From assembly GCF_037042905.1 (NCBI RefSeq), contig NC_087256.1, positions 25,563,501 through 25,627,500 of the forward strand: 64,000 bases of DNA, given 5' to 3'. Under the pieces are notes generated by a model. That model was given only the letters and a program-made list of their open reading frames with translations, was not told where the DNA came from and searched no databases. Positions 22,477 through 33,700 of the stretch are shown here, piece after piece (positions within the stretch are counted from its first letter, which is position 1; each line of letters starts with the position of its first letter). This DNA is from Lytechinus pictus. Taxonomy: Eukaryota > Echinodermata > Echinoidea > Temnopleuroida > Toxopneustidae. Both the position numbers and the translations under genes were made by a program.

Positions 22477-25400
22477 CTGTGGGGGGTAGAATAGAACGTA
22501 CAAAAAGTGAATGCACTTCTAAACAGACAAGACAATTCTCATGTTTCTTACAGGCACTGACAAAATGCAGCTCAGTGCACTGACAAAATGCAGCTCAGTG
22601 CGAAAATGTCATAACCGCCTATATATCACATTTTTCAAACTTACCTAGAGCTTTCAATTTATCAAATCAATGGCCCGTTAAAAAAGAGATAGGTTTCAAA
22701 ATAGCCTACAAATCAAGCAGAATTCTAAAATATGTGCTTTTGATTAATTGAAAAGTTGCATTTAAATGCAATATGCAATCAGACCCCTAATTATTACTCC
22801 CCTTAATCATGGTCTCATTAATAAGTTTATTTACTACGCTACTAAGTGACCAGTAAGTTCATTTTATTCTGAAATGATCTTATAATAATTTGATCAAATT
22901 ATTTGGTCTCATGGTATCATTAAAGTTAATTTCTTATTTAGTTCAAGATCTATCAAAACCAGTACAAACATAGGTTAATAAGCATGGCTGATGACTTTAA
23001 TATACATTCTACATTTATCATACTTTTATATTTTAGTAGGCCCATAATTGAATATTCATTTCTCATAAACGTATTATCAGAGGGGTATTTCATTCTGCTT
23101 AAAATCAATTATTCTACTGGTAACACACCAATCTAAATATGTAAAATTAATAGTCATTACTGTTGAGCTTCTTACTTTTTTCTCTCATTTTTCCTAATAA
23201 ATTAAAGCATGGTCTGATAAGTGTTTCATCCATCTCCAAATCGATCCCAAAATAAAATTTAGTTCCAACCATCTCCTATGGTGGTCATACATGTACAAAT
23301 TTGTTCCCACTAAAATGTACTATTTCAGAATGTACCGGTGTGTTGGCTCAGTTGGTAGAGCGTCCGTCTCACAACCGGGAGGTCGGGGGTTCAAACCCCG
23401 GCCGCGTCAGACGAAACAACATTAAAAGATGGGAGTTGCTATTACCCTGTTTGGCGTTCAACAATTAAAAGGGTTAGAGCCTCGGCGATCTGGCGAATCT
23501 GACAAATTTTCAGAGTATTTCATTTCATTTCTATTTCAAACAATAAAATACGGATTTTCATTTTCATTTTGATGGGGTGCAAAATTCCTTCTCACCTCAT
23601 CTGCCAAGGTCTGATTCTTGCTGTAAATTCTATGCAGTGCACTGTGAGCAACGATGCAGTACATGCAGTTGTTGACGGAGCTCGTTGCCACCACAATCAT
23701 CTCTTTATCGGCCTTGGTGAGGTTGCCACCGCTGTCCTCCATCAAGACATTGTAATACTTGAAGAACGAGCGGAAGGAGTCGGGGTGGTAGGACAACATC
23801 TTGAAGACGTTTGGTAGAAATCCACCCTGTGATTCACGGTAAAGGTGATCAATATAATAAGAAGAAAGAGCTCCAGCAGGTTTAGAACAAATCCTGATCA
23901 CCAAATTGTTTTTTTCTTCTAGTTAATGAAAATGGATTTTAAAAATTTGCATTATTCTGGTGAAACAGTTCTTGGCATGTCTTCATAGTCAATGAGCAAA
24001 CTGATGTCATATCCCCACTTGTTCTTGTGTATTTCATATGAAATTAGGTTTTATTCAATTTTTTTCCTTCAAGAACCAAAAATATTGGAATAACAACTGG
24101 TTAAGTGCATTAGATATTCTTTGCTGCAAGTTATTTCATTATAAGGGAGACATATCATTCAAACATGTATGAACAAATGAAACAATTATGATTACATGTA
24201 ATAACAAAGAAAAAGGGAAGTGGGGACATGACATCATCAGCCCATCTAATGAATATTCATGATGACGTGCATATACAGTTAAACTGTTTACACAATAAAT
24301 TGCTAAACTTTAAAATAATAACTTCAATATTTGTTATCAGATTTTGATGAAATTTTCAGCATTTTGCTCTGTGAATTTAGATATTTATTTAAATACAAAT
24401 ATTTTCAGCCCGGAGCATCCCTTTAAGGACGTTCCACAGTTAAAATGAATTCCATGTCATTTTCACCAAATTTTGCAGAGAGTTACTTTGGTATCTATGC
24501 ATTATGAAAATGCAAAAAATAACATAGGTTCATGTGCTTATTTTTTTTCTACGGGTCTTCAAAGTCGCCGTATTTGAATGATATGCAATATTGCGCAATC
24601 AAGAGAATTATGCCTCTCTTAGACCTCACGAATTCTTCAAATGAGTGTAAATCATCTTTACTCAGTAGATACCGCATCAAACTTCATCAAATTTTCAAGA
24701 TATATAACAAAGTGTATACAAAAGAAAGAGAAAGTCTTTTAATTGGTAGAACTATATCTATTTGGAGTCAGCAGCGCCCTCATTTGGCAAGAATGGTGCA
24801 AAAACTCGGAAAAAACAAATCTTCAAAGACGTGAATCTACTCAAAAATTAAAAAAGTATTTTGTAAGCTGCACTTTTTTCAAAATCCATGTCATTTTCAT
24901 CAAATTCGGCTAAATTGTAGAGGAATGCATATCGAAGGTGTAGGGATGTTAAAAATATGGGGTCCATGTGCTCGTTTTTTAACTATGAGTGTTCAAAGTG
25001 ATGCGAGTTGGCATGAAAATCGCCCAAATGCGCCCAAAACGTGCAAAAGTCTAATAATGCCGTCTAAAATGCGAATGGTTCCGTAGTTTTGCCCCCAAAC
25101 ATTCAAAATCCATGTCATTTTCATCATTCTCTCCAGATTTGTTGAAGAATATATTCTGAAGACATAAAAATATTGAAAATATAGGGTCCATGTGCTCGTT
25201 TTTTAACTATGAGTGTTCAAAGTGATGCGAGTTGGCATGGAAATCGCCCAAATGCGCCCAAAACGTGCAAAAGTCTAATAATGCCGTCTAAAATGCGAAT
25301 GGTTCCATATTTCGCTCCAAAACATTCAAAATCCATGTCATTTTCATCATACTCTCTAGATTTGTAGGGGAATATATTCTAAAGACATTAAGATATAAAA

Positions 25401-28400
25401 AATATGGGGTCCATGTGCTCGTTTTTAAACTATCAGTGTCCAAAGTGTTGCGAGTTGGCTTGAAAATATTGAAATCCACCTAAAATGCGCCGAAAACGTG
25501 CAAACGTCTAATAATACCGTCTAAAATGTGAATAGTTCCGTAGTTTTGCTCCCAAACATTCAAAATCCATGTCAATTTCAACATATTCTCTAGATTTACA
25601 GAGGAATATATTCTGATGACGTTAAAATATTAGAAACATGGGTTTCATTTGCTAGTTTTAAAGCTATCAGTGTCTAAACTGTTGCGAGTTGGCTTGAAAC
25701 AGCCCAAAATGCGGGACGAAAACAAGTAAAAGTCTGATTATACCGTCCAAAAATGTCTGAAATGCCAATGGTTCCTTAGTCCTGCTCCCAAACATTCAAA
25801 ATCCATGTCATTTTCGTCATACTTTCTATATTTATCGAGGAATATATTCTGAAGAAGTTAAGATGTTTAAACTATGGGGTTCATGTGCTCGTTTTCAAAT
25901 GATCAGGGTCCAAAGTGTTGCGAGTTTGCTTAAAACAGTCTATAATGCGCCTAAAACGGGCAAAAGTCTAATACCGTCCAAAATGTCTAAAATACGAATG
26001 GTTCCTCAGTCCTGCTCCCAAACATTCAAAATCCATGTCATTTTCATCATACTCTCTAGATTTGTAAAGGAATATATTCTGAAGAAGTTAAGATGTTAAA
26101 ATTATGGGGTCCATGTGCTCGTTTTCAAATTATCAGTGTCCAAAGTGTTGCGAGTTGGCTTTAAACAGTCTTTAATGCGCCTAAAACGGGCAAAAGTCTA
26201 AAACCGTCTACAATGTCTAAAATACGAATGGTTCCTTAGTCCTGCTCCCAAACATTCAAAATCCATGTCATTTTCATCATACTCTCTAGATTTGTAAAGG
26301 AATATATTCTGAAGAAGTAAAGATGTTTAAATTATGGGGTCCATGCGCTCGTTTTCAAATTATCAGTGTCCAAAGTGTTGCGAGTTGGCTTTAAACAGTC
26401 TTTAATGCGCCTAAAACGGGCAAAAGTCTAATACCGTCCAAAATGTCTAAAATATGAATGGTTCCTTAGTCCTGCTCCCAAACATTCAAAATCCATGTAA
26501 TTTTCATCATACTCTCTAGATTTGTAGAAAAATATATTCTAAAGAAGTTAAGACATTACAAATTTGGGGTCCATGTGCTCGTTTTCAAATTATCAGTGTC
26601 CAAAATATTGCGCGTTGGCTTGAAACAGCCCAAAATGCACCGAAAACAAGCAAAAGTCTGTTAATACCGTCTAAAATGCGAGTGGTTCCGTAGTCTTGCT
26701 CCCAAACATTGAAAATCCATGTCGTTTTCATCATACTTTGCACATAGATACTTTAGCACCTGAATATTCCAAATATGCAAAAATTAACATCGGTCCATGT
26801 GCTTGATTTTTTGCTATAGAGCTTGAAAGTTAACCCAAAATGGATGATGTTCTTATGAATTGCGCATCCAAAAGAATTCGGCATTTTTAGACCTCACGAG
26901 ATCACAACATTGAGATTAAAGCCCTATTAATCAGTCAAAATCCATGAAAATTTCGTCAAATTTTGCAATATGATTAATAATTGTATCCGTAAGATGGATA
27001 ATCTATCGATTGCTGTCAATTGTTTGCTCATTTAAGTCTAACAACACTCTCAGTTCTTAGCAATTGCGGGAAAGATATAACCTCAAAAATTTCAAATTTC
27101 AATAACAAACTTGAGAAGTATAAGAAATGCTGCACTTTATTCAAAATCCATGTCATTTTCACCAAACTTTGCAAAGTTGTTCAGGAAGGTATACCTAAGA
27201 GGTGCAAACATTAAAAAATATGGGTTCATGTGCTTGTTTTGAAACTATCAGCACTCTGATTAGAGCAAATATGCTTCTTAAAACACCCGAAAACGCGCCA
27301 AAAGCAGTATCTGTGAGGAAAAATTCCGAACCACTTTTCCATTTATTCATACTCGGGGGTCATAATCTTCATACTTTGCAGCACTACAGAGAAACTATTT
27401 TGAAATTGTAGAGGAATTTAAAAAAATGGTCCATGGAATAATTCCAGTTTATTAGCTTCATAAAATAACACATCAGATCTGCAGTTAATGTAGATAAGGA
27501 GAAAAATCAGCTCACATTACCTACAGCTGATTAAATCACAAGTTCATCCATTGTGACGTCAGCGCGCAGAGTGTAAAATATGCGCAGATAATGATGCGCA
27601 CAAACATAACTGTGGAACGTCCTTAAGTCCACAAATATTTGGAAGGGCATCAAAGCTACTTCTGAGGGCATCGGAGGCTGTGGCCATGGATTTATTTGAG
27701 CCCTGTTAAAAAAGTGACAATTCGTCGGCAGTCATCTGAACCGTCGTACAAGTCAATTTTGGTCAAAAAATTGATTTTGATATTTTTGCAGAAAATGAAA
27801 GTACAAGTCCTACTCTATTTATAACTAATTATAGGCAGCAATTTATTTCATTTTCTGAGATATGAGGGGATTTTCGACTTTGCACATGAAAAGCGATACA
27901 ACGTTTTGACTGATCGCGCGCATTGAAATCGCGGTCAGTCAAAACGTTGTATCGCTTTTTCCCTATGGCGTTTTTGTACAGGGAAAATCTAAGTCGCTCA
28001 AATCGAAAACGCAAGCATGTAGCTCTTTTGCCATATTTTCTTGGATCCTTACTTTTGTGTAAAAATAAAGATACCAATGTCAGGCAATTTTCTTGGTCTT
28101 TCCAACCATGTATTTTTCAAGCAATGAATATGATGTTAGGCTGAGGAACTAAGTGTGAAAATTATAGTAAACTTTGAAGTTGATTTTCTCTGAAATGAGT
28201 TTGCACCGTCGTATGTGTGATACGACGGTTCGGATGACCGCCGACGGATTGTCAGCCTTGAGTTTCCCTACAAGCTTATTGTCACCTTCTCCTCTACTTC
28301 ATCCATAACTTCCTGTAGATCATCAGGAAGGGTCTTTCTATCTGGAATCGGGAAACGACTGATAGGAGGGGAGCTGTCACTTTGCAAGTTAGAAGACGAT

Positions 28401-28422
28401 GTGCAGATCGGTCGAGTCCTTC
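22213..28422 (-). CDS. AhpD-like peroxidase-related enzyme, paralog 2
   Basis: Minus-strand exons 28286-28422, 23596-23826 and 22213-22476 join in frame, with consensus splice sites and a TAG stop at 22215-22213. They encode about 209 residues, close to the usual length of peroxidase-related CMD/AhpD proteins. The middle exon carries the catalytic signature CMYCIVAH (CxxCxxxH), preceded by KEMIVVATSSVNN. In AhpD the two cysteines and the histidine reduce peroxide with a dithiol partner; here the substrate is unknown. The 28286 exon starts in phase 1, so an upstream exon must supply the start; a candidate is at 30423-30438. The intron from 23827 to 28285 is filled by mobile elements. No clear presequence, unlike paralog 1, so location is open. 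Confidence 0.85.
22554..22599. repeat. 23-bp direct repeat, two copies
   Basis: The 23-bp word beginning 'gcactgacaaaatgcagctc' occurs twice head-to-tail in the intron just before the last AhpD-like exon. The identical copies point to a recent slip. Confidence 0.8.
22600..23335. other. intron sequence, nothing recognised
   Basis: Intron of the AhpD-like gene between 22477 and 23595; AT-rich with no repeat structure noticed until the SINE. Confidence 0.35.
23336..23530 (+). mobile_element. tRNA-derived SINE, family A
   Basis: Well preserved tRNA-like head: A box TGGCTCAGTTGGTAGAGCG, B box GGTTCAAACCCCGG; then 'acattaaaagatgggagttg' as in the other two copies. It runs opposite to the host gene. 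A cloverleaf-like head may mislead tRNA finders. Confidence 0.8.
23596..23826 (-). CDS. paralog 2, catalytic CxxCxxxH exon
   Basis: 77 codons, phase 0 at both ends; acceptor TCACAG, donor GAG|GTGAGA. Starts GGFLPNVFKMLSYHPDSFRS, with the catalytic CMYC and its histidine about residue 60 of the exon. Clear GC-rich codon third positions set it apart from the AT-rich flanks. Confidence 0.9.
23940..24422. mobile_element. dispersed non-coding element
   Basis: Positions 24180-24422 match 46440-46660 ('acatcatcagcc...taatgaatattcatgatgac' through 'cagcccggaNcatccctttaa'). The part at 23960-24180 matches 46310-46440 in inverse orientation, suggesting one long foldback family present twice. Confidence 0.55.
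24427..27622. mobile_element. 3.2-kb TTAA element built on a satellite
   Basis: TTAA at 24423-24426 and 27623-27626 brackets perfect inverted ends GGACGTTCCACAGTTA and TAACTGTGGAACGTCC. The TTAA site fits piggyBac/Kolobok-type integration. No transposase is seen, so it is non-autonomous. Most of the interior is a tandem array. The left and right shoulders (24480-24840, 26720-27230) are also diverged copies of the same 'catgtcattttca' and 'ggttcatgtgctt' words. Confidence 0.8.
24886..26735. repeat. ~220-238-bp satellite, about 8 units
   Basis: Each unit starts 'ttcaaaatccatgtcatttt' and contains 'ggggtccatgtgctcgtttt', 'caaagtgttgcgagttggct', 'gcaaaagtctaa' and 'gaatggttcc'. Starts at about 24886, 25105, 25325, 25557, 25795, 26024, 26263 and 26501. 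The middle units (25795-26500) are the most alike, suggesting local homogenisation. Confidence 0.85.
27715..28254. mobile_element. 540-bp MITE with central hairpin
   Basis: Imperfect ~35-bp terminal inverted repeats: TGACAATTCGTCGGCAGTCA at left and the complement of TGACAATCCGTCGGCGGTCA at right. In the middle (27888-27959) the word AGCGATACAACGTTTTGACT is perfectly inverted around a GC-rich spacer. Non-coding. Confidence 0.75.
28286..28422 (-). CDS. paralog 2, PIPDR exon
   Basis: Acceptor CTCTTAG before 28422 and donor AAG|GTGACA after 28286. Encodes ISRFPIPDRKTLPDDLQ and an acidic helix (VMDEVEEK). The exon is 137 nt, starting with two bases of a split codon. The PIPDR block corresponds to the N-terminal part of peroxidase-related proteins. 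Confidence 0.8.
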
Positions 28423-29510
28423 CTAAGAGCCGAGTGCACTAAATGAAGCAATAAGAGTGGGTGGAGATTTGAATGTTAAAGGCTTGAGCATTGGGGAAGG
28501 TTCATGTTGATATACAATTTTGGCTTTCACCAGTGAATAAGATTGCATATATTCGATCTGAAAAATAAGTCTTCAAAAATCTTGAAACAAGCAGGATTTA
28601 AACCTCTCCTATACTGATTGCCAGTCAAGAGTAATTGTCTGTGCATTAGGTAAAATAAACATGTATCACATTATCATTCAAATTAAATATAGGTAAGTGA
28701 TTGAATAATTGATGAAGATATATCTGGAAAAAATGGTTCAAAGACAAGACTGGCACATGTAGTCAACCAAAACTGGCCAATAATACCACTTTGTGTTGGA
28801 CTGTTGGGTGCGGGGTTATTACTCAAGTTACAGGAAACAGGTAAGCTACCGGTACTGATAGCAATTATGATCCCTGATTGAGTATCTTTTACAAAATGCT
28901 GATCTTAAACCAGGGTAAGAAATTATTTCTATTTTTTAGGGGCTCCCTTTTTTTTCCACATTGGAGTCATCACAGAATTTTTGGGGCTATTTCTTTCATT
29001 TTAAGGGCTATTTTTTAGGGGTAACAAGCAATTATGCAGTAAAAGCAACTATCACTACTCTGCCATAAAGATAGAATTAAGATTTTCTAAATAATCTTGA
29101 ATATTGTTTACAGTAACAATTCTTGGAGTGACTCTAGAAATAATGTTCGCCCCGCACAGCGTGCGCTGTCTATTAAACTATTATTATTAAACCATTATAT
29201 TAATGGGCTTATTTTTAAAGAATTTTTCATCCTTTCCTTGCATAGTGTGTGTCTCTATTTCCCATTTTATATTCTGGCCACAATGGTATTAAGCTACCCA
29301 GTACTTCATCAAATCCTCCAGTCTGGATTCCAACTCATCCAAAGTAAACATTTGTATACTAGTCTTGGTAATTACATTTCTTAAATTGTTAGTTCTTTTG
29401 TTTCTTCAACTTTTTTCATGTCCCTTTCTGTATTTTCCCTGTTTATTTTCCACTTTATTCCACTTATTTTCAACTATAAGACAATTAAGTAATTCCCTGT
29501 AAAGATGTGA
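28423..29510. other. no exon recognised
   Basis: Intron or upstream DNA of the AhpD-like gene. No exon with a presequence like paralog 1 was found here on the minus strand. Confidence 0.35.
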
Positions 29511-29515
29511 TGTTC

Positions 29516-30203
29516 AAACAATGCTCAGCATGGTTTTACTCCAGGCAGATCCTGTTGCACTCAACTAATGGCTCAAATGGAAAAATGGACTGATCTCCTT
29601 GACCATGGAAGACCGATTGATATACTGTACCTTGATGTTAGAAAAGCTTTTGACACAGTCCCTCATCAACGCTTACTCATGAAATTGAAAGCATACGGAA
29701 TAGATGGTCATGTCTTGAAATGGATTGAGGCCTTTCTTGTAGGAAGAATCCAGAGAGACGCCCTAAGAGGAGAGTATTCTGACTGGTCTCAGGTAGTCAG
29801 TGGAGTAGCGCAAGGTAGCATCCTCGGGCCCCAGCTTTTCATCCTCTATGTCAATGATCTTCCGTACAGAGTTTTCAATGATATTCAGATCTATGCTGAC
29901 GATACCAAGATTTATGGAGAGGTATTTTCAAATAGCCAACATCTATCACTACAAAAAGATCTGTATGAAGCCACAAAATGGGCAAACTCCTGGCTCCTTA
30001 ACTTCAATCTGTCCAAATGTAAAGTTATGCACATGGGTCGCAACAACAATAACTCTACATACTACATCGACGACCAGATACTTGAAGAGACCAAGGCTGA
30101 GAGAGACCTAGGAGTACTTGTTGATAATGAACTTAACTATCATGCATTACGACAGAATCTTGCGGCTGCTGCCACTGTACTCGAGCAAATTCTAAAGTTA
30201 TAG
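29516..30203 (+). pseudogene. LINE reverse-transcriptase fragment
   Basis: Open frame covering the middle of a non-LTR retrotransposon reverse transcriptase: QHGFTPGRS near the start, then LDVRKAFDTVPHQ, GVAQGSILGPQLF and the catalytic YADDTKIY. Most like the CR1/L2/Jockey group by these motifs. The endonuclease, the N-terminal fingers and the C-terminal third are missing, and the last ~20 residues look out of frame. A 5'- and 3'-truncated relic. Confidence 0.85.
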
Positions 30204-30422
30204 CTAGAACACAAAAGTGCCATTTCAACTTATTCTCGTCAGGTCAAAATATTTGAAAATTCGTAGATGATGTCCGAAAGAATTCGAATTTGGCAATTCA
30301 AGACAAAGTCACAGCTCTTTTTACAGTTCTTCCTCGACCTCGCCACTACTAAATGTGGACTAACGAGTTGGCGGTAATAGTCAAATCAAATATGACTGGT
30401 ACAACAAACAACAACTACGTAC

Positions 30423-30438
30423 CGGTAGGCTGTACCAT
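30423..30438 (-). CDS. candidate first coding exon of AhpD-like paralog 2
   Basis: Minus strand ATG at 30438-30436 in a good context (G at -3, G at +4) gives five codons plus one base, then CCG|GTACGT, a plausible donor. The phase fits: one leftover base plus the two starting bases of exon 28286-28422 make a glycine codon. It is the first ATG after an in-frame stop. Sixteen bases cannot prove an exon; it is offered only because phase and position fit. Confidence 0.25.
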
Positions 30439-30575
30439 ACCAGCTAACGTTAATAGCAAGAGGGAAATCCCCGTATTGGGCGCGGCGTGTATGGTGATAT
30501 TGGTTCAATTCAGTGCACTCACTGGACCACACCACATCCGCATAAGAAGAATTGGGGCTAGAGAATCATAGAATT

Positions 30576-30714
30576 ATGGATAAAACTATCCAGTTTATCA
30601 GTTCTGCCTTACTGAAAGCTGAATCTCCAGATGCAAGAAAAACCTTGATCGAAAAGCAACTGCAGCGATTAGCTGAAAAGGACAGTAAAACTGCAAGTGT
30701 TGAATTTCCACCAG
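30576..30714 (+). CDS. NHLRC2: NHLRC2 exon 1
   Basis: The ATG at 30576 is the first after an in-frame TAA at 30543-30545. 46 codons plus one base, then CAG|GTAGGT. It encodes a charged helix ([13 protein letters not shown]) and ends EFPP, which the next exon continues with GLEWFN; vertebrate NHLRC2 has a similar EFP-GLEWLN junction. That continuity identifies this distant exon. Confidence 0.88.
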
Positions 30715-33700
30715 GTAGGTCCAGTTAATTCTTAATACAGTCCCATATGTAACAGTTTGCGTTAGCTTTGCCTTAGGCCAGCTTAGACAGGAATAACCGT
30801 CGTTTCTGGGGATTTATTTAACAATTTCTGACATTTTACTATAATCCCCATTCCCATTCATATGTATAAGTGAGTGAGCCAACGCAGTTCAGAGGAACAA
30901 CCAAAATACAGAGACTGAAATGAAGCTTTTGGACTATAATCAGTATCACTATTGTGGTAAAATTAGGTAGGCCTATATTCGTATATATAACCTGTGAGGG
31001 AAAGAGGGTGGAAAGTGGGGTTAACAGAAGGAAACTTTAGGGATACTCACCAGACGAAAGTTGGTGTAAGACAGCGGTGAAATGAATGTCAAACTAAAGT
31101 CTAAGAGCAGGCCCAAGTAACTTGTAGATATTACTGGTATTCTTGCTGTAGATGGCTATTGGTGTGATATATAGTTGCTGCAGCTAGTTGAAACTCGAAG
31201 GGCGAAGCAAAGGTTGATTTGTGTAGATATTATCTAGTCACAGACGTCCTCGTCTTGCACCGGTCGACTCTCAAGTCATTATCAGATCCCTTGGCTGGCC
31301 TGACTATGCAGCTATGCTGAGACCTGAGTTGTGCACCCAAGCATGGATGAATGCACAGGGCTTGGGGTTTGGGTCTATTGTTGTGTGCACACAGCCTCTA
31401 GCCCATAGTACATGTACATGTATATTCTATGCTCCATTCAAGGAGGTAGTTGCTCCAACCCATCCCACAGTAGTACAAGTAGAGTTACCAAAAGGTCGGC
31501 CGATCCACTGAGCAAAATTGCTATGGGCAAATGAAAAGCCAATTGCAAGTGCGTAAACAGTGTGCATTGCCACCATCGTCTGTTCTCGACGGCAAAAATG
31601 AGCATTGAAATGCTTTTCCTCAGCAAATTAGTTCATCTTAGTTACAAATGTTATTCCCTGTGCTTTCTATATTAAAATTGACTTATGTGGGATGAAGTGT
31701 CTTACCTTCATGTGGTATCGAAAGTGACGTTTGGAGGTTAAATCCACGAGAAATCCACAGAGTAACGTCGCGTGTATTAGCTATGGAGAAAAATGCGTGC
31801 GATCGCATGCGTTGTTGCAAGCTCGAGATGGCGCTGTTGAACTTGGTCTGGAAATTCATAAAAAATAAACAAAAATCCTTTGAGTAGGCTCACAATAAAA
31901 TCATAAAAAATATACTTTATGGCTTAAACGGCAGATCTCGTGCCCACACATATCATACTGACTGTTGCGTAAGAAACCCTTTTTTCATGATAAAAATATA
32001 GCAATAAATGTTTTAAAAATAATGTTTTTCACATGGAATATGTTTGAAACATCTATATTAAAAGAAAAATGTGTTTTTGGAATGAATTCACACTAAAATG
32101 ATGTTTATACATGCCTGTACTTTTTCATACTACTCAAAAAACTAAATGGGCCGTCAATCAACGTTGGTTACCTCGGCAAGTAGGCGTGGTCTATCGTGAA
32201 GTTCGTTGGTGACTTGTCTCTCTCGCTAGACTTTACTCAGCCGCCGAATTTAATTCATTCTCCGCGCACGTGCAACTGCAACTTGTGCACTTATCATCAC
32301 TTCTGGTGTTTGCCGCATTGAGGACAGATGAAACAATTCTGATATAGTCGCGCGTGTCCAATGAGTGGAAAAGCGCGATCGTTTCATGATCGAATGAAAC
32401 AGTGTGCCTGTCGAGATAAAATTCATCTGCCATGTTTTTTCTATCATGTTTTATGCAACTGCAAGTTGATTTTTTATTTTATTTTCTTTGATATTTTTCT
32501 GTATGAATTTTATTTGAAGTGAATGAATTATGCTGGTGTCCTTGCCATTGAGGACAGATGAAGATGAAACAATACTGATAGAGTTGTGCGTGTACAAGGA
32601 GTGAAACAGCGCGATTGTTTTATGATCGAATGAACAGTGTGCCTATCGACATAAAATTTATCTGTCATGTTATTTTCTATGATGTTTTATACAACTGCAA
32701 TTAATTTGTTACATTATTTTCTGTGATATTTTCCTGTTTATGTATGAATTTTATTTGAAGTGAATTAATAATATTATAAAGATTAATCCAATTAAAACAA
32801 AGCAAATAATTGTCGGCTTTATTGTATTCGTGATGAACAAGTTAAGGTATCAAAAAATGATGCTTATTTTTTTATTTGAATGACTGAGTAAATTTGGAAT
32901 TGAAAAGAACATTTAGTGTTTCCTGTTCTGTGCATTTTTTTTTTCATTTCACATTCTCGGGATGCGAACCTCCACTATATAATTAATGAATACCATTATA
33001 AACAAAAATATTAAAAAAATAAAGACTCGCAAAATTTTTAGTACTAGTGCAACGGTGATTTGTTGATTTTGTTGTTTCATTTACTGGGAGGCATAGGCGG
33101 CGGAAGTGGGGGGAGGTCCCCCCTAAATTTGCGGTGGGGGGGGGGGACGGCCCCCCCCCCTAAAATTGGGGTTGATAACCTTTTTTTTTTTTTTGCTTGT
33201 CAAATTATTTTTTACCTGTGTCCATCACAAAATTTCAGGTAGACCCCCCCCCCCCCCTTGGCTTCCGCCGCCAATGCTGGGAGGTACGACAGACAAATAC
33301 CCGGTGTAGATCAATTTTTTTCCAATGGGGGGGGGGACAACAATTTTTTTCCCCGATCGGCGCCGTTAAAAGCCGATTTTTTTTTCTTTAACAAAACGGC
33401 ACGATCTAACTTTTCTTTTTAATTTTCGCACCGCCAGTAAGAGGGGGTGCCGCCGCCCATAATTGGGTCCGGCACCTGGATCTGCCTATGGAATGGATGA
33501 GGAATAAGGAAAGGGGAGAAAGATAAAGGTGTCCCTTCCCGTAATATATCAAATATTTGTTAGTGGATTTTGTCGTTCATTCTCAGATGAGGACTTATTT
33601 TTCAACTTTTCCCAGGAATTTTGTGTATGGAATGATTTTTTTCCTAGCAAAATTTCTAGTATACTAGGTCTTGTTTATTTTTTGTATTGAATGCCCCACT

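Noticed and set aside
22198-22494. 98-codon plus-strand frame
   Set aside because: Shadow of the AhpD-like last exon, which has splice sites and a family match on the minus strand.
23336-23410. Functional tRNA gene
   Set aside because: Good A and B boxes, but the body that follows recurs in two other copies; it is a SINE head.
31680-31860. Minus-strand exon ending in a GTAAGA donor
   Set aside because: It lies inside the 8-kb insertion and has no coding match.
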